From positions 1,576,860 to 1,640,859 of the forward strand of contig NMRA01000003.1 in assembly GCA_002633005.1 (NCBI GenBank): a DNA stretch of 64,000 nt, in the 5' to 3' direction. This document shows positions 24,336 to 36,708 of this stretch, in pieces (within the stretch, counting starts at the first letter, position 1; every line of letters begins with the position of its first letter). The DNA is from Phoronis australis (lineage: Eukaryota; Phoronida; Phoronidae). Below the pieces are notes generated by a model that ran no database searches, was not told the origin of the DNA, and was given only the letters and a program-made list of their open reading frames with translations. A program made the position numbers and the translations under genes.

Positions 24336-24782
24336 ATGGCTTGCAAGATATTTATGGTTGATCCTCTAAAACATCCAAGATCTGCCAATGCTATTTAAGC
24401 TTTTCTATAGTAAGCCTCTCACCTGGTTTGTTCAAATATGTTTCAAAAAGTTAACAAGATCAATTCCATCAATAAATAAATTGGTTTTCTTTGAATGGCC
24501 ATCATACCAACTTTTGTTCACCATAGTCATCAGTGTTCATGTATAACACGCAATGTGGTGAAAAAGTGGATTTTTATTTTAAAATCAATAACCAAAGACT
24601 GAAGATTGATTTAAATTGTGTAGATGTCAAAAGCAACATTTGCCAAAAAGGTTTCTAGTATCTGTGTATTGTAATCTGCCTTTGAAAATGTCCGTTTTTG
24701 TAATTATTTGGTGTAAATAAGTAGGGAATTATTGTACCCTGTTAGATGAATATATTGGTAGAGCCTACAAGAGATTTCAGCA

Positions 24783-24818
24783 AAATATAATATAATATAA
24801 TATAATATAATATAATAA
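24783..24818. repeat. (TATAA)n microsatellite
   Basis: About seven TATAA units in a row. Confidence 0.95.
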
Positions 24819-25670
24819 AGTCTCGTCCACACAGAGCTTACCGCAGAACAACTTGCACGAGTGAAACTTACCCCACTTTTAAGTGGAGCGTCCACACACA
24901 TACACATCCGATAAATAGGGAAAGGCAGAAGTTATCGCTCTGTGCATGACAAAGAACACCTAATGCGAGTACGACATGCAAAAAAAGAAAACCTATCTGT
25001 ATGTAACCACAGCTGGTAATTTCTTCTGCCCTACCCCACTTTTGCGGCTACACAGCGATGACAAGTAGTGAATAAAAGTTAAAAGTTACCCCACCTTGAT
25101 AATGTGGAGTTAATTGTCACAAGTGGGTTAAGCTGCACTAATTTAAATAGCGTTCTGACAGCACTCAAACCTAGCGACAACTAATTCCAGAAGTCAAACT
25201 TGTTCTAGGGTAAGTACATTATGTGAATGGCATTGATGAACTAAAAATGCACATTTATTCTACGGCAATATAAATAAAAATTAACAAGTATTATTTGCCT
25301 GAGACTAAAATTGACATTATACAACTAAATTATAATTAGCCTTGCTTTTCAATTACGTATATTGGCACATTAGTTCTGTTAGCTAGTAAATATTGGTCAC
25401 TGAAGTGATGTGGACCCATGGCTGAGTACTGAGACCAGGCTTTGTTTCACCAGGCATCAGGTGTCAGGCTGATCAGGTGTCTTAGTGGTGGCTTGTTTAC
25501 ATACAATTATGTATAATCAGTCAGACTGGTGATTTCACAAGCCCAGATATGCAGGAGGCCCAGATTTCTAGATTTCTTATGAGGCTTTGCAGCCTTGGAA
25601 GTGAGACATCAATTTCCTGAAACATGGTATTGACATGCATGTTATTTAGTTAATGTGTCATATGATGCTG
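24819..25670. other. Intron 2, possible decayed hairpin element then unannotated
   Basis: CGTCCACACAGAGCTTACC near 24823, GCGTCCACACACA near 24888 and GTTACCCCACCT near 25085 look like pieces of an inverted-repeat element, but I cannot draw borders. Nothing else is seen. Confidence 0.3.
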
Positions 25671-26632
25671 TTAAGTGATAACATTTTTCTTGGGGCTGAT
25701 ACACACCAGAGACAATGAATAGTGGGCAGTGCAAAGAGTTCTTATCATTTCAGTCCCATTTTCTAGTATCGTTTTTGTGCTGTTTAAAAGAGTCACATAA
25801 AAATGAAATGTATAGATATCCGAAAAAGAAACTGATTGTACATCTTCTTTGTCAAGTGTACACATGCATACCAGAATCTTAGTCCACTGAGTTTTGTCCA
25901 CCATCTTAACATTTAATTTGGTAAAGTAGATGAACAGAGCCTCCTCCTGCTCAATTTTGGGGACCATGATGTAATAAGATGATGCTTCAGTAAAAATCTG
26001 GTACTTCGCCAGGTAGGCCACATTCTCCTGATGTCCGTCCACCCCAGGACCGTACGATTTAAGCTGTTAGTAAGCCCTGGATACAAAGAATAAATACAAG
26101 TCTTTAAATTACTTCAATATCATTGCAATCACAATTTTTTCTAAAGTCAATCTCTTCCAGCATTTGTTTGACCAGTGAAGTCGAGATCCGAAGGATAAAG
26201 CTACATTCATGAATAATTCTGATAGTTTTTGCGCCCGTACTCGGATGGTGCAAATTTATGATCACCATTTACCTGTTACTGTAAGAAAAGTCTGCCTTTT
26301 CAAGCAAGTTCAATTTACAGCGCAGTGTAAAAATGGGCATCACCTACTTCTGTGCCATGCCAAGTGTGCACAGGCCTCTTACATCTAGCTCGACCATGGA
26401 CTCATGTATTATAGGAAAGACACTTTTGTGCTCTCCGAAGGTGAAACAGTCGCAAATTATATGGTCATCAAGCAACTTGTCATTGCCTTTAAAAACAAAA
26501 TTTTCAAGCAGACAAGATTGGTGCAATAGTTTTTGGGGTCAATGCCCAAAGAGTTGTAGAAATAGCAACAATACTTTCCACATGTTCATGACAAAGAAAA
26601 TAGATCTGGGTGTAACACTTGGTAAACAGTAA
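25671..26632 (-). pseudogene. Decayed or split coding-like patch, minus strand, unrecognised
   Basis: Several minus-strand frames read like protein in sequence order. Near 26600-26520 one reads HEHVESIVAISTTLWAL and PKTIAPIL; after a frame change, 26526-26344 reads ENFVFKGNDKLLDDH and SVFPIIHESMVELDVRG; near 26170-26110 one reads LVKQMLEEIDF; and 26065-25870 reads LKSYGPGVDGHQENVAY, YQIFTEASSYYIMVP and KLNVKMVDKTQW before GTATGCATG. The third-base and residue patterns look coding, but frames are joined by stops and shifts. It may be a small nested gene on the opposite strand or a decayed retrocopy. The start near GVDGHQ has no ATG. I do not recognise the family. Confidence 0.35.
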
Positions 26633-26691
26633 ATCCAAGGAAAATGTCCAAATTTAGCTAACTTCAGAACATCAAATCTCAGAAATGCGTT

Positions 26692-27232
26692 ACGGCGCAC
26701 CCGTGCTGTCGGAGTATCTCAATTCACCGATTGGCTAGTCGGGATACAACTATGTGTGTTGTTATCAGTTTGACAGCAATAGCAAGAGGAGGAAGTTGGC
26801 AAACCATTATGTTTACGTAGTCCAGCTCTCTCATTGTCTGCGTTCATCTGATAATCTCGCGTAATCCAGCAATTACGTTGTAAACAGCGCGCCTGATGCT
26901 AACTGATATTTAAAATTACTAATTCCAAACGGGTTTCAACAAAAGGTCATGAAGATGTGTTTTGTATGGAATACTATCACCAAAAAACGTCGAACAGAGA
27001 GAAACGGTTGACTTTCAGACTCTTTGCCTTAACTTTCACCTGCTGATTCCTTTGTGGGACTGTAAGCTCTGACCCCCCTCCCCTACTACCACAGTATTGT
27101 GTGCCAACATACCAAGTTTAATCCAAGGTGATACCCCCCCTGACTACTACAGCATTGTGTGTCAACATACCAAGTTTAATCCAAGGTGATACTGATCAGA
27201 TCATGATGTTGGAAGTTAGTGTTAAAACAGGG
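26692..27232. mobile_element. Insertion of about 540 bp inside a family A repeat
   Basis: Bounded by the interrupted family A sequence. AATG occurs at the left junction and again at the right (GGGAATGG), so a 4-bp target duplication is possible. The inserted DNA is richer in CG in its first half and contains a two-copy repeat (27071-27192). No coding frame or clear TIR is seen. Confidence 0.5.
27071..27192. repeat. Two-copy 58-bp tandem repeat
   Basis: CCAAGTTTAATCCAAGGTGA recurs 58 bp apart, each copy preceded by ACTAC.ACAG.ATTGTGTG and a run of C. Confidence 0.9.
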
Positions 27233-27905
27233 AATGGTACGTAATTGGCTGATTGGATTCAATTGAAACATACTTTATGCTTTGTTCTCTAAACCACTGA
27301 TAGGAGTTGTTTTCAAATGGACATTATTGGCATGAAAAGTGATTTTCTGAGATCACTCTCAGTAAATGGCATAGCGTTAAGTCACTGCCCTTGATTTCAA
27401 TGGATGTCTGGCAAACAACTGTGAAAATAGGTAACTGCTGTAAAATAACAAAAATATCAGATATTTTGTTTTATTGCTCTGGTCAAACCTAATTACTATT
27501 ATAGATTTATCCAATCCAACAATAATCTTAAAAGTATTGTTTTTGCCCTAAAACTGAACAATGCCCTATTTATGTATTCCACTTTGGCATGAAGGGCTCT
27601 AAAAATCTTGACTTTAGGACTTTTGTGAAAAAAAACAAAAGTTGTTCAAAATAAAAACGACCAGTTCATTAAGAAAAATAATGTTTTTAAAACTTTAACT
27701 TGAGCTTCTTTATATCAAAGATTGGTCGTGTTATTACCCTTGGTTTGGTAGAAATGTACGTTCTTTTTATAATGTCACCTCACCCAATTAATGACAAAAT
27801 CTGTATGCTTTCCTCTGTCTGAAAATGTATAGTTAGTTCAATGGTTTGTAGATATTTGACTTAATGCATGGACTGATTATCCATAAAGTCTCTTGTGTAC
27901 TTGTA

Positions 27906-28371
27906 AACGATGGTATATTCACTGACTGCGCGTCTAGTGAATGATCAATTAAGATGAAACTAATTGAGATGATCCACAGATTAAACATTTAGATTTTTAG
28001 AAAATAGTTAACTCCGCCAACACTCAAAATAAATGAAAGGGTCCAATCACTGGTCACACGTGAAATTATTGATTTGATGAATTACGACTGCAATTTTTCA
28101 AAGTTTCACAAATCACGACAAATTTTAGTTGCTCCCATTGCCGTCTTCAGCTCTCCGAACCAGAGTGCTACCAATTTTCTGAGCAATATACTTATTGGTA
28201 AAAAAAAGAAGAAAAATCACTTCCTAGGAAGCATTAAGTTAGTTGAGTATGGCATTGCGAGCTTGCAGCTCAGGTCCTTGATCACATGACTGATCTTCCC
28301 GCCGTTGTTGAACCGAAAGTAACACCGTGTTGTGAATAGGAGGAAGTTGCTATCCCTGGTCACGGTTAAGT
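27906..28371. other. Intron 2, no gene seen
   Basis: AT-rich with short frames only. Confidence 0.35.
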
Positions 28372-28383
28372 GGGGGGGGGGGN
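28372..28383. other. Poly-G run ending in a single N
   Basis: An uninterrupted G run is followed by N at 28383 after two more G. This is most likely a sequencing or gap-closing uncertainty in a homopolymer. Confidence 0.9.
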
Positions 28384-28429
28384 GTATTGTCCATATTGAT
28401 GGTGTGGTCAGATGAAACTAAGTGGTCAC

Positions 28430-28680
28430 CAACAGCAGTAGGTTTGTCCGTTTTTTACCATCACCACAGGAGACAGCAATGAACACATTTAATCAAATAT
28501 ACCATTTCTCCACTGCGAGCGCTTCCTACGTTCTAACCATTACACACATTCTCCACCCCAATTGCTACCAATTCTCCACCCAATTTTCTACCCCAAGTGC
28601 CACCACTTTTCCAACTCTCCACCCGAACGGGCCACCATTTCTCCGACCAATACACCTATTCTCCCCTTGGGTGTTTTTTG
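28430..28680. repeat. Imperfect C-rich repeat (CCACCAATTCTCC type)
   Basis: TTCTCCACCCCAATTGC, TTCTCCACCCAATTTTC, ACTCTCCACCCGAACG and TTTCTCCGACCAATACACC recur at spacings of about 20-35 bp. The 124-codon plus-strand frame here (28422-28796) is a product of this low-complexity sequence. Confidence 0.6.
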
Positions 28681-31238
28681 TCCATGCTTCCTGTCACGTA
28701 GTTAGCATATCACGTGGCAAAGTTTCATTATTAATAAAAAAATTCATTCATTCATGTAAATTATTATGTGGCAAGTCTGTTATTTCCCATGTCTAGGCCC
28801 AAGTGGTTTTAAAGAAGTATCATCACATCTCAGGTGATCATTCATACAAATCCCATGAGTGGTTTAAATACAGGTTATTGCTGTAGAGGACATGCTATAA
28901 TCTATTTATCCCCAATATTGGGTGTTGAATTGTACAAAACCCACAAAACAAAAATGACTCTATCGTCATCTTTTATTATTTTTGATGTAGGTCATCCCTG
29001 TGTAGTATGGTGGATCAAACCACACACTCCATGAGCCTCTTCTATATTCGGAACATTGTAGCAAAAAATTGCTCTGCACGTCTTGTCCTGCCAAATTGTT
29101 TGTCTCAAAGGAAACAACTACTAATTTATAACATGGTAGTCATTTTCCGATCAGAGTCGAATAATTAATAAGCAGTCCAAAATTCCTTAAAAAACTTCAA
29201 TATTTTCTATCGGCAATGGAAAATTGATGAGCTTTCAAGTACCGTAGTAGTCTAGGAGATTAAGTATAGATTTGGCAATTAAAAGTTTAAATTTACTATT
29301 TTATGTGCCCACATAACGTCTTATTTGTGGGTGCGTGTTAATGACATTCCCATGTATTTTGAAATTCAATAAATATTTCAGAAAAATTGCACTGGATCAA
29401 TTCCACAAATGGTCATGTGCCCATACAATGGAAAGGTTCAACACCCCTATTGGCAGACACTGACACTACACAGTCTGGGCAGAGTATAACGCATGCACCA
29501 GCACCAGTGATATGATAAATAGTAATCAGAATTTTAATTTAATTGACCAACCATGAATGATTTTTCCCAATATTAATACAGATGCATTGAATTGGCTGCA
29601 AATTTGTGCACAAATAAAAAAAATAAATTTTCCTAGTAAATTTTTTTAAAAAATACATAGGATTATCTTGACCAATTATCGTATGGGAACGACAAAATTC
29701 GAAAATAGCTACTTCTGCCCAGAAGTAAATTACGCTGAATGATAGCTTTTTCACAAGACAAGGTGTGAATTCCTAGACGCGACAACCTCGCAAAACTGTA
29801 AATCTCTTCACAAAGTATCGCAATGTATACCAGTTAAGCACGTGATCAGCTTCCTTTGACAGAGTCTTGTGTCTGGGGAATTTAATCCTATTCGTTGATT
29901 TATGTTTGTGTGTGACTGCCATCTATTGACACTGATATGTGTTCAGTTCTGCACAGCATATAACTACACAGTGACTGGTAAAGTCTACTGTCACCTGTTT
30001 TTCAAGTCATACATGATTTATTAACCATGTCTCTCTCTTGTACTTCTTGTCTACCTTGATACCACTGTCTAGTACAAGCTCATCTGCAATTCCAATGTCA
30101 CGCTTGATCGAAAATACTTCTGCAATTTTAACAAACTAGTGATTTAAAAATTAAAAATTCATGTTCTTGCAATTGCATTTCAAAACGAGGTATACACGAG
30201 TGTTTGAAATTAATAAATTTTGCGAAATTTTATTTTGATAGCGGTTTGTTTAATTGTGAAATTTAAGAAAAGCGCTGAGCTGTTCTTCTTTCGTTACATT
30301 CACTGTGTGTGTGCAAGAAGATGGAAGTATGTTTTCAGCACCCTCTATTAATTCATTACCAAAGAAATGTCACATGTTGCTCTCTTTATCTATAGATTAG
30401 ACCAGGTCAGAGTACCAGGGACACGGGTAGGGGCCTTCTCTGAGCACAGTGTATCAATTAGGTGGCTTGTATCAACACTGTGGTGTATGCTCACGCTGTG
30501 GTCACGATAAGCTGTGAATGCTATACAAGTGGATCTCCCATTAATTCTACATTGATTTTCTTCAGCGAGCGGCTGCAACTGTTATGGTTCTCTGTGTTGT
30601 CCAGGGGGGAGCGTGGCTCAGACGGACACGCAGCCTCCATGGAATTTAATTACATGATTTTGCCACTTCATTTGTCACATGTAACACTGTAGTTGGCTGT
30701 TAAGTCAACCAGAGTAATGAAAGCTTGATCAAGGAACAGCCGCACATGTGTATCACTCTCATCATCTTTGTTGATAATTCTATGGATTTTCTACAAGTGT
30801 TATTTGTGATTGGATTGACTTTGCTACTCAGACGGCTAGTGTAGCAAAGGGCGTTTATGAGTTATTACTGGATTGTATTAACGATTCAAAGACTGGAGAA
30901 TTACAGATCTCTGGTGTTGTGTTTTTTCTTCAGGGAAGTAATTATTAATTTCGTAACTTAGCAGCAAGATTCATCAAGGTACTCTGTCGTGGTCAATGAG
31001 CTAGGCATTCATTTATTGCTTCGTGAGCTATCCTGGTCACCAAAGGAGTTGTTTAGGCGCAGTAATCTATATCGGTTGATTAGATGCCCTGGCGATTAGA
31101 TTATTGTATTGTATGATTTTGTTTGACTGAGCTTGCGGCTTCTTCAGCACTGCAGTATCCAATGAGTCATTAACCGCTCCGTGACTCTATCCAGCTTGTG
31201 TACCTTCAGCCGTTGTAATGTGCCAATTGCCTATGCAG
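28681..31238. other. Intron 2 and probable alternative promoter region
   Basis: No gene is seen to about 30900. The final 400 bp before 31312 hold more CG dinucleotides than the surroundings and could carry the promoter and 5' UTR of the alternative first exon. No TATA box is assigned. Confidence 0.3.
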
Positions 31239-31311
31239 TTTAATCAGAACTCTGCAAGCTGATCATACCTGGTCGCGCTTAGCTGGCATTTCCAAGACTG
31301 AAAAAATCAAA

Positions 31312-31430
31312 ATGACGTCTCTGTGGCAGAGCTTGTTTGACAAGTGGAAGGCATCACGGTTAAATACTAAAAAGTCGGACATTGTTTTCCCTGGTGTTAT
31401 GGCCAAGAAGCGTAAAGGATCAGTTGTAGG
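31312..31430 (+). CDS. Main gene, alternative first exon (1b)
   Basis: The ATG at 31312 (A at -3) opens 39 codons beginning MTSLWQSLFDKWKASR and including the basic patch MAKKRKGSVV. The exon ends GG before donor GTGAGTG at 31431, phase 2, and joins exon 3 in frame to make Gly. This replaces exons 1-2 and swaps an acidic N-terminus for a basic one with an aromatic, amphipathic start. The frame is open upstream to a TAA near 31215, and an AG at 31237-31238 would make 31239-31430 a 192-bp exon of compatible phase. It could therefore instead be a cassette exon. Confidence 0.65.
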
Positions 31431-32358
31431 GTGAGTGTTTATCACTTATTTCAAACAGTTTGCATGTTATCAGTAATTAAGTGGTAGGGTTATCAAAACT
31501 ATGCTTCATTACTACACAATACAACCAATGAACAATAGGAAGCATTCTGCATACAACCAGTATTTGGTGATGTGGGAGCACAAATACCTCTTGCCTGGCC
31601 CTGGATTTCTAATTCTGCTATGAAAGACCGGCAGAGTTGATGATGGACGAAATGCCTTTTTTGTTCAAAAACGTTTCGAGATTTAGGACAGAGTTTATGT
31701 GAATCTTTGAATAACCGACCTCACCGCAGTGGGAATTAGAGGGCATGATGGCTGCAAGGAGTTTAAAAATGCTGGAAAATATCTGATCGGATTGAATCCA
31801 TACAAGAATGAAAAACATTTCCATCAGCTACCTTCTCGTGGCGAAATCGAGAAATAGCAATTCTTACTTATTGAAATTCTTTCATGGGAATTTGCATTTG
31901 CAAATGTTAACATTGGCTTTTCTATGTTAAGAATGTGCTGCATATTTTTAAAAAGATTCTGTAATGTAGGAAATAGTACATATTCATGTTATTTCCCTGT
32001 TTACTAAATTGTTTTCTCCTGTCAGAGCATTGTGAATAACAGTTGATTAGAATAACACGATTCTGCCAATGTTAATCTTTAAAAGCATTTTGTTTAATGT
32101 TCTTTTACATTGATGGACTCATAATAATTTGGAATAAAACTGTACGTACTTATCAATTTATATGAATGACTGGATTTTGCAATTACTTTAGTTTAGTTTG
32201 TGGTCATTTTAGAGTAATTGCGCAGGATTAAATGGAGTTTACTACACAGACTGACTCCAGGGCTGATTGTTCTTTGTAAACAGCCTTCAGTCCTTAGAGC
32301 AATGTTGTGTTAGTATTATAAGATGTGAATAATGATAAAATACATGAAAATTGCTGTT
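31431..32358. other. Intron 2, no gene seen
   Basis: AT-rich, no recognisable element. A minus-strand frame at 31618-31824 has no exon borders. Confidence 0.4.
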
Positions 32359-32582
32359 TCTCTCTTCCTCCCTTCCTCCCACCCTCACCTGTTCCTCATC
32401 TTCCCCACCCTCCATCACCCATCCCGCACCCTCCCTTCCCTCCCTNCTCCCTCCCTCCCACTCTCCTGCCATCTCTCTTGCCTCCATCCCTTCCTCCCTC
32501 AGGCATCCCCCTCCTTCCTCCCTCCATTCCCACCCCTCTCCTAGGTTCTCCCCCTCCCGCTCCATCGCTCCCGCCCTCAGGC
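32359..32582. repeat. Polypyrimidine tract with strand asymmetry
   Basis: About 220 bp of almost pure C/T with TCCCTCCC and CTTCCTCCC units. N at 32446 marks an unresolved base or join. Four long overlapping frames on both strands come purely from the composition. Such tracts can form triplex DNA. Confidence 0.9.
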
Positions 32583-32621
32583 ATATATTTTATAGGTCAG
32601 TCCAGCTCCTTACCATGGTAC

Positions 32622-34671
32622 TATGGTATTTTTACAATATCAGCATGTGTCTAAGGTAGAATTGATAAAATAGTAAGTGATCTTGTGTTCATACTACATG
32701 TTGGTAAAAATACTCCATGTTAAATGTTCCATGCTAATTGTATACAGAATATTCCCACATCAGAGAGCTTAAGAAAGTTAGTGGGCAACCTCTTAGAATC
32801 CTTTGATTGTGAAAAAGACTAAGGTATGGTCTTTTATCTTCTTGTAGTCTACTGTGTCAAGCTGTAGACTTGAGGATACATCCAATGAATTTCCTAGGTA
32901 TACCCTGGATATGAGATGGACATTGCCATAGTAACTCAAATTAGAGAGCACCTTAGAGTCATGACTGTTTCTGCTCTAATTGTTTGGGATAGGCAAAAAC
33001 ATTATGTAGGTCTTTAACAACTCATTCATTAATCATTGACAAAGAAATACATGGACAGGTAGTCAAACACTGTGGAAAGGAGGCAGTGAATAATTCTTGC
33101 TAGTAATCTTGTGATTGTCACCAGTTGAGAGACTGACCTAGTATCTCTCAACGGATTCATATTCAGACGAATGAGGCAACTTTATGCAAACCCGAGGTAA
33201 TTTTCTGGGAGATTCCATTAAGATTTCTGAAAAAATGCTCAGTAAATTGATTGCCCTTTTTTAAAATTAGATGATTACTTCATATAAACTAAGACAAATT
33301 TATAACAAATTTGAGCAAGTTATATATAACAAAACAGTGAAGACACTTAAGGTCCTCTGTGATGCTGCTGTCGTCAAAACTGATCTTAATTCAAAGTAAT
33401 CTACACAACAATATCAAAGCAGCTGACGCTCACCATATCCCAGTTCTAATGCCCGTCACCAATAATATAGCCAAGTACCCTCCCCCCTTTGAGGTACTGT
33501 CTGTTGGTTTGCTAAAGCTGCGTAGACTGTAGACGATCATTTTTTCCAGTTGTAAAAGTCCTGACCATGTCTGGCAGCTTAATGAAACTTCATTTGTGAT
33601 GACAAAATGTTTATGTGTAGTCTATTCTCCAACTCAGTGTAATTAAAATCTAAAATTAGCTGAATGTGAAACATCAGGCAACAGTTTTCTTGTGCCAATC
33701 AATAACAGATGGTATCTGATTCCTTAGAAAACAGTCCCTCAAGTAGGTAGTGCCTGTATAATTGGGCAGTAAAAGTTTAAAAATAGGTCTTCATTATTCC
33801 CACCAAAGTTGATGGGATATTGTTATGATAGGTGACCATTGTCCGCTTGGGTGTCTGTCCTTGCATCTGTCTATATGTGCTTGCATTCAGAGAATAATAC
33901 TCCCCTATACGCAACTTCTACATTTCTCGGCAGATTTTTACCAAACTTTCAAAAAAGCATGCTTAGGAGGTACTGTATGCATAAATCATTTTATTATTTT
34001 TAATTGGAGCTTCCTAAATTTTGACCCATTGTGACATGCTCTTCCATGTGCAACTTTTTCAACATTTCTGAGGGGATTTCCACCAAACACTCAGATTTCA
34101 AAGTGTTGCAGCTCATATCATTACTTTGTGATTCGACCACATTTTCCCGAATTCTCAAGAGCTTTTGTCCAACAAGTACGCTTACAATGTGCCGTAGCAG
34201 GAATTCGAGTGAATTTTCCTCAGTTTTGTGCTGTTCTTGATTTTCTCATTTGGGAAATACTCCACTCAGTGCGGAACTATTACAGAACTTATGGTGGGGG
34301 ATATTACCGTCTGGGACAGGTTTGTTTCACTCATCAAATGTTCCGTGTAGTTTTACTTATGTCAAAAAGTAGCCCATGTCTTATTATTAATATTATTATT
34401 GATTCATTTTCATAATACATCAAACACCTGAGATTTTCAAAGAGTTGGATGCAGAGTAATATTACTATGATTTGAGCAAAGCTTAGTTAAACAATTGTCC
34501 CTTTCTGCCATCCACAAAACTATTAAGTAACTCAGTTCATATTTTGGTATCTTCCTGAAATCTTTCTGCATCTCATCAAGTAACTGTTGAACCATTTTCA
34601 ACTCGTAAAAAAGTATGAAGCCTTGATTACTGAAAAATCTTACTTCATCCCTTAAAAGTCACACTATCATG
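32622..34671 (+). repeat. 2.05-kb direct duplication, copy 1
   Basis: From TATGGTATTTTTACAATATC to CACTATCATG it matches 34673-36708 throughout, with scattered substitutions and small indels of a few percent by eye. It contains no exon. The part from about 33790 to 34320 has the look of a widespread invertebrate repeat (CCCACCAAAGTTGATGGGAT, then TGTCCGCTTGG, then GGGGGATATTACCGTCTGGG). Confidence 0.95.
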
Positions 34672-34672
34672 N
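34672..34672. other. Single N at the duplication junction
   Basis: The only ambiguous base in the 4.1 kb duplicated region lies exactly between the two copies (ATCATG-N-TATGG), as expected of a contig join or gap closure. Confidence 0.95.
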
Positions 34673-36708
34673 TATGGTATCTTTACAATATCAGCATGTG
34701 TCTTAGGTAGAATTGATAAAATAGTGAATGAGCCTGTGTTCATACTACATGTTGGTTAAAATACTCCATGTTAAATGTTCCATGCTAATTGTATACGGAA
34801 TGTTCCCACATCAGAGAGCTTGAGAAAGTTAGTGGGCAACCTCTTAGAATCCTTTGATTGTGAAAAAGACTCTAAGGTATGGTCTTTTATCTTCTGTAGT
34901 CTACTGTGCCAAGCTGTAGACTTGAGGATACATCCAATGAGTTTCCTAGGTATACCCTGGATATGAGATGGACATTGCCATAGTAACTCAAATTAAAGAG
35001 CACCTTAGAGTCATGACCATTTCTGCTCTAATTGCTTGGGATAAACGAGTCAAAAACATTATGTAGGTCTTTAACAACTCATTCATTAATCATTGACAAA
35101 GAAATACATGGACAGGTAGTCAAACACTGTGGAAATGAGGCAATGGATAATTCTTGCTAGTAAGCTTGTGATTGTCACCAGTTGAGAGACTGACCTAGTA
35201 ACTCTCAACAGATTCATATTCAGATGAATGAGGCAACTTTATGCAAACCCGAGGTAATTTTCCAGGAGATTCCATTAAGATTTCTGAAAAAATGCTCAGT
35301 GAATTGATTGCCCTTTTTTAAAATTAGATGATTACTTCATATAAACTAAGACAAATTTATAACAAATTTGAGCAAGTTATGTATAACAAAACAGTGAAGA
35401 CACTTAAGGTCCTCTGTGATGCTGCTGTCGTCAAAACTGATCTTAATTCAAAGTAATCTACACAACAATATCAAAGCAGCTGACGCTCACCGTATCCCAG
35501 TTCTAATGCCCGTCACCAATAATATAGCCATGTACCCTCCCCCCTATGAGGTACTGTTGGTTTGCTAAAACTGCATAGACGATATTTTTTCCCAGTTGTA
35601 AAAGTCCTGACCATGTCTGGCAGCTTAATGAAACTTCATTTGTGATGACAAATTGTTTATGTGTAGTCTATTCTCCAACTTTGTGTAATTAAAGTCTAAA
35701 ATTAGCTGAATGTGAAACATCAGGGAACAGTTTTCTTGTGGCAATCAATAACAGATGGTATCTGATTCCTTAGAAAACAGTCCCTCAAGTAGGTAGTGCC
35801 TGTAATGGGCAGTAAAAGTATAGGTCTTCATTATTCCCACCAAAGTTGATGGGATATTGTTATGATATGTGACCATTGTCCGCTTGGGTGTCTGTCCTTG
35901 CATCTGTCTATGTGTGCTTGCAATCAGAGAATAATACTCCCCTAAACGTAACTTCTACATTTTCGGCGGATTTTTACCAAACTTTCAAAAAAGTATGCTT
36001 AGGATGTACTGTATGCACACATCATTTTATTATTTTTAATTGGAGTTTCCTGAATTTTGACCCATTGTGACATGCTCTTCCATGTGCAACTTTTTCAACA
36101 TTTCTGAGGAGATTTCCACCAAACACTCAGATTTCAAAGTGTTGTAGCTCATATCATTACTTTGTGATTCGACCACATTTTCCCGAATTCTCAAGAGCTT
36201 TTGTCCAACAAGTATGCTTACAATGTGCCGTAGCAGGAATTCGAGCAAATTTTCCTCAGTTTTGTGCTGTTCTTGATTTTCTCATTTGGGAAATACTCCA
36301 CTCAGTGCGGAACTATTACAGAACTTATGGTGGGGGATATTACCGTCTGGGACAGGTTTGTTTCACTCATCAAATGTTCCGTGTAGTTTTACTTAAGTCA
36401 AAAAGTAGCCCGTGTCTTATTATTAATATTATTATTGATTCATTTTCATAATACATCAAACACCTGAGATTTTCAAAGAGTTGGATGCAGAGTAATGTTA
36501 CTATGATTTGAGCAAAGCTTAGTTAAACAATTGTCCCTTTCTGCCATCCACAAAACTATTAAGTAACTCAGTTCATATTTTGGTATCTTCCTGAAATCTT
36601 TCTGCATCTCATCAAGTAACTGTTGAACCATTTTCAACTCGTAAAAAAGTATGAAGCCTTGATTACTGAAAAATCTTACTTCATCCCTTAAAAGTCACAC
36701 TATCATGG
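34673..36708 (+). repeat. 2.05-kb direct duplication, copy 2
   Basis: Collinear with copy 1. Visible differences include AAGTTTAAAAATAGG (copy 1) against AAGTATAGG, and a short loss near 35572 in the GCTGCGTAGACTGTAG region. Frames at 34128-34415 and 36164-36451 are the same repeat-derived frame in each copy. Confidence 0.95.

Larger units (their letters stand above)
26640..27905 (+). repeat. Dispersed repeat family A, copy 4, split by an insertion
   Basis: The 5' end (AAAATGTCCAAATTTAGCTA, ATCTCAGAAATG at 26691) stops abruptly. The family sequence resumes near 27233 with AATGG..GATTGGATTCAATTGAAACAT and continues through GTGTTATTACCCTTGG and GAAATGTACGTTCTTTTTAT. Confidence 0.7.

Noticed and set aside
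28422-28796. 124-codon plus-strand frame
   Set aside because: Built on a C-rich degenerate repeat with FSTPSATTFP-like low complexity, and without exon borders.
32287-32654. Four overlapping 60-110-codon frames on both strands
   Set aside because: Composition artefact of the polypyrimidine tract (Pro/Ser/Leu on one strand, Gly/Glu/Arg on the other).
34128-34415. 95-codon frame, duplicated at 36164-36451
   Set aside because: Both frames sit in the duplicated repeat block, so their similarity is explained by the duplication. The sequence matches the repeat, not a protein.
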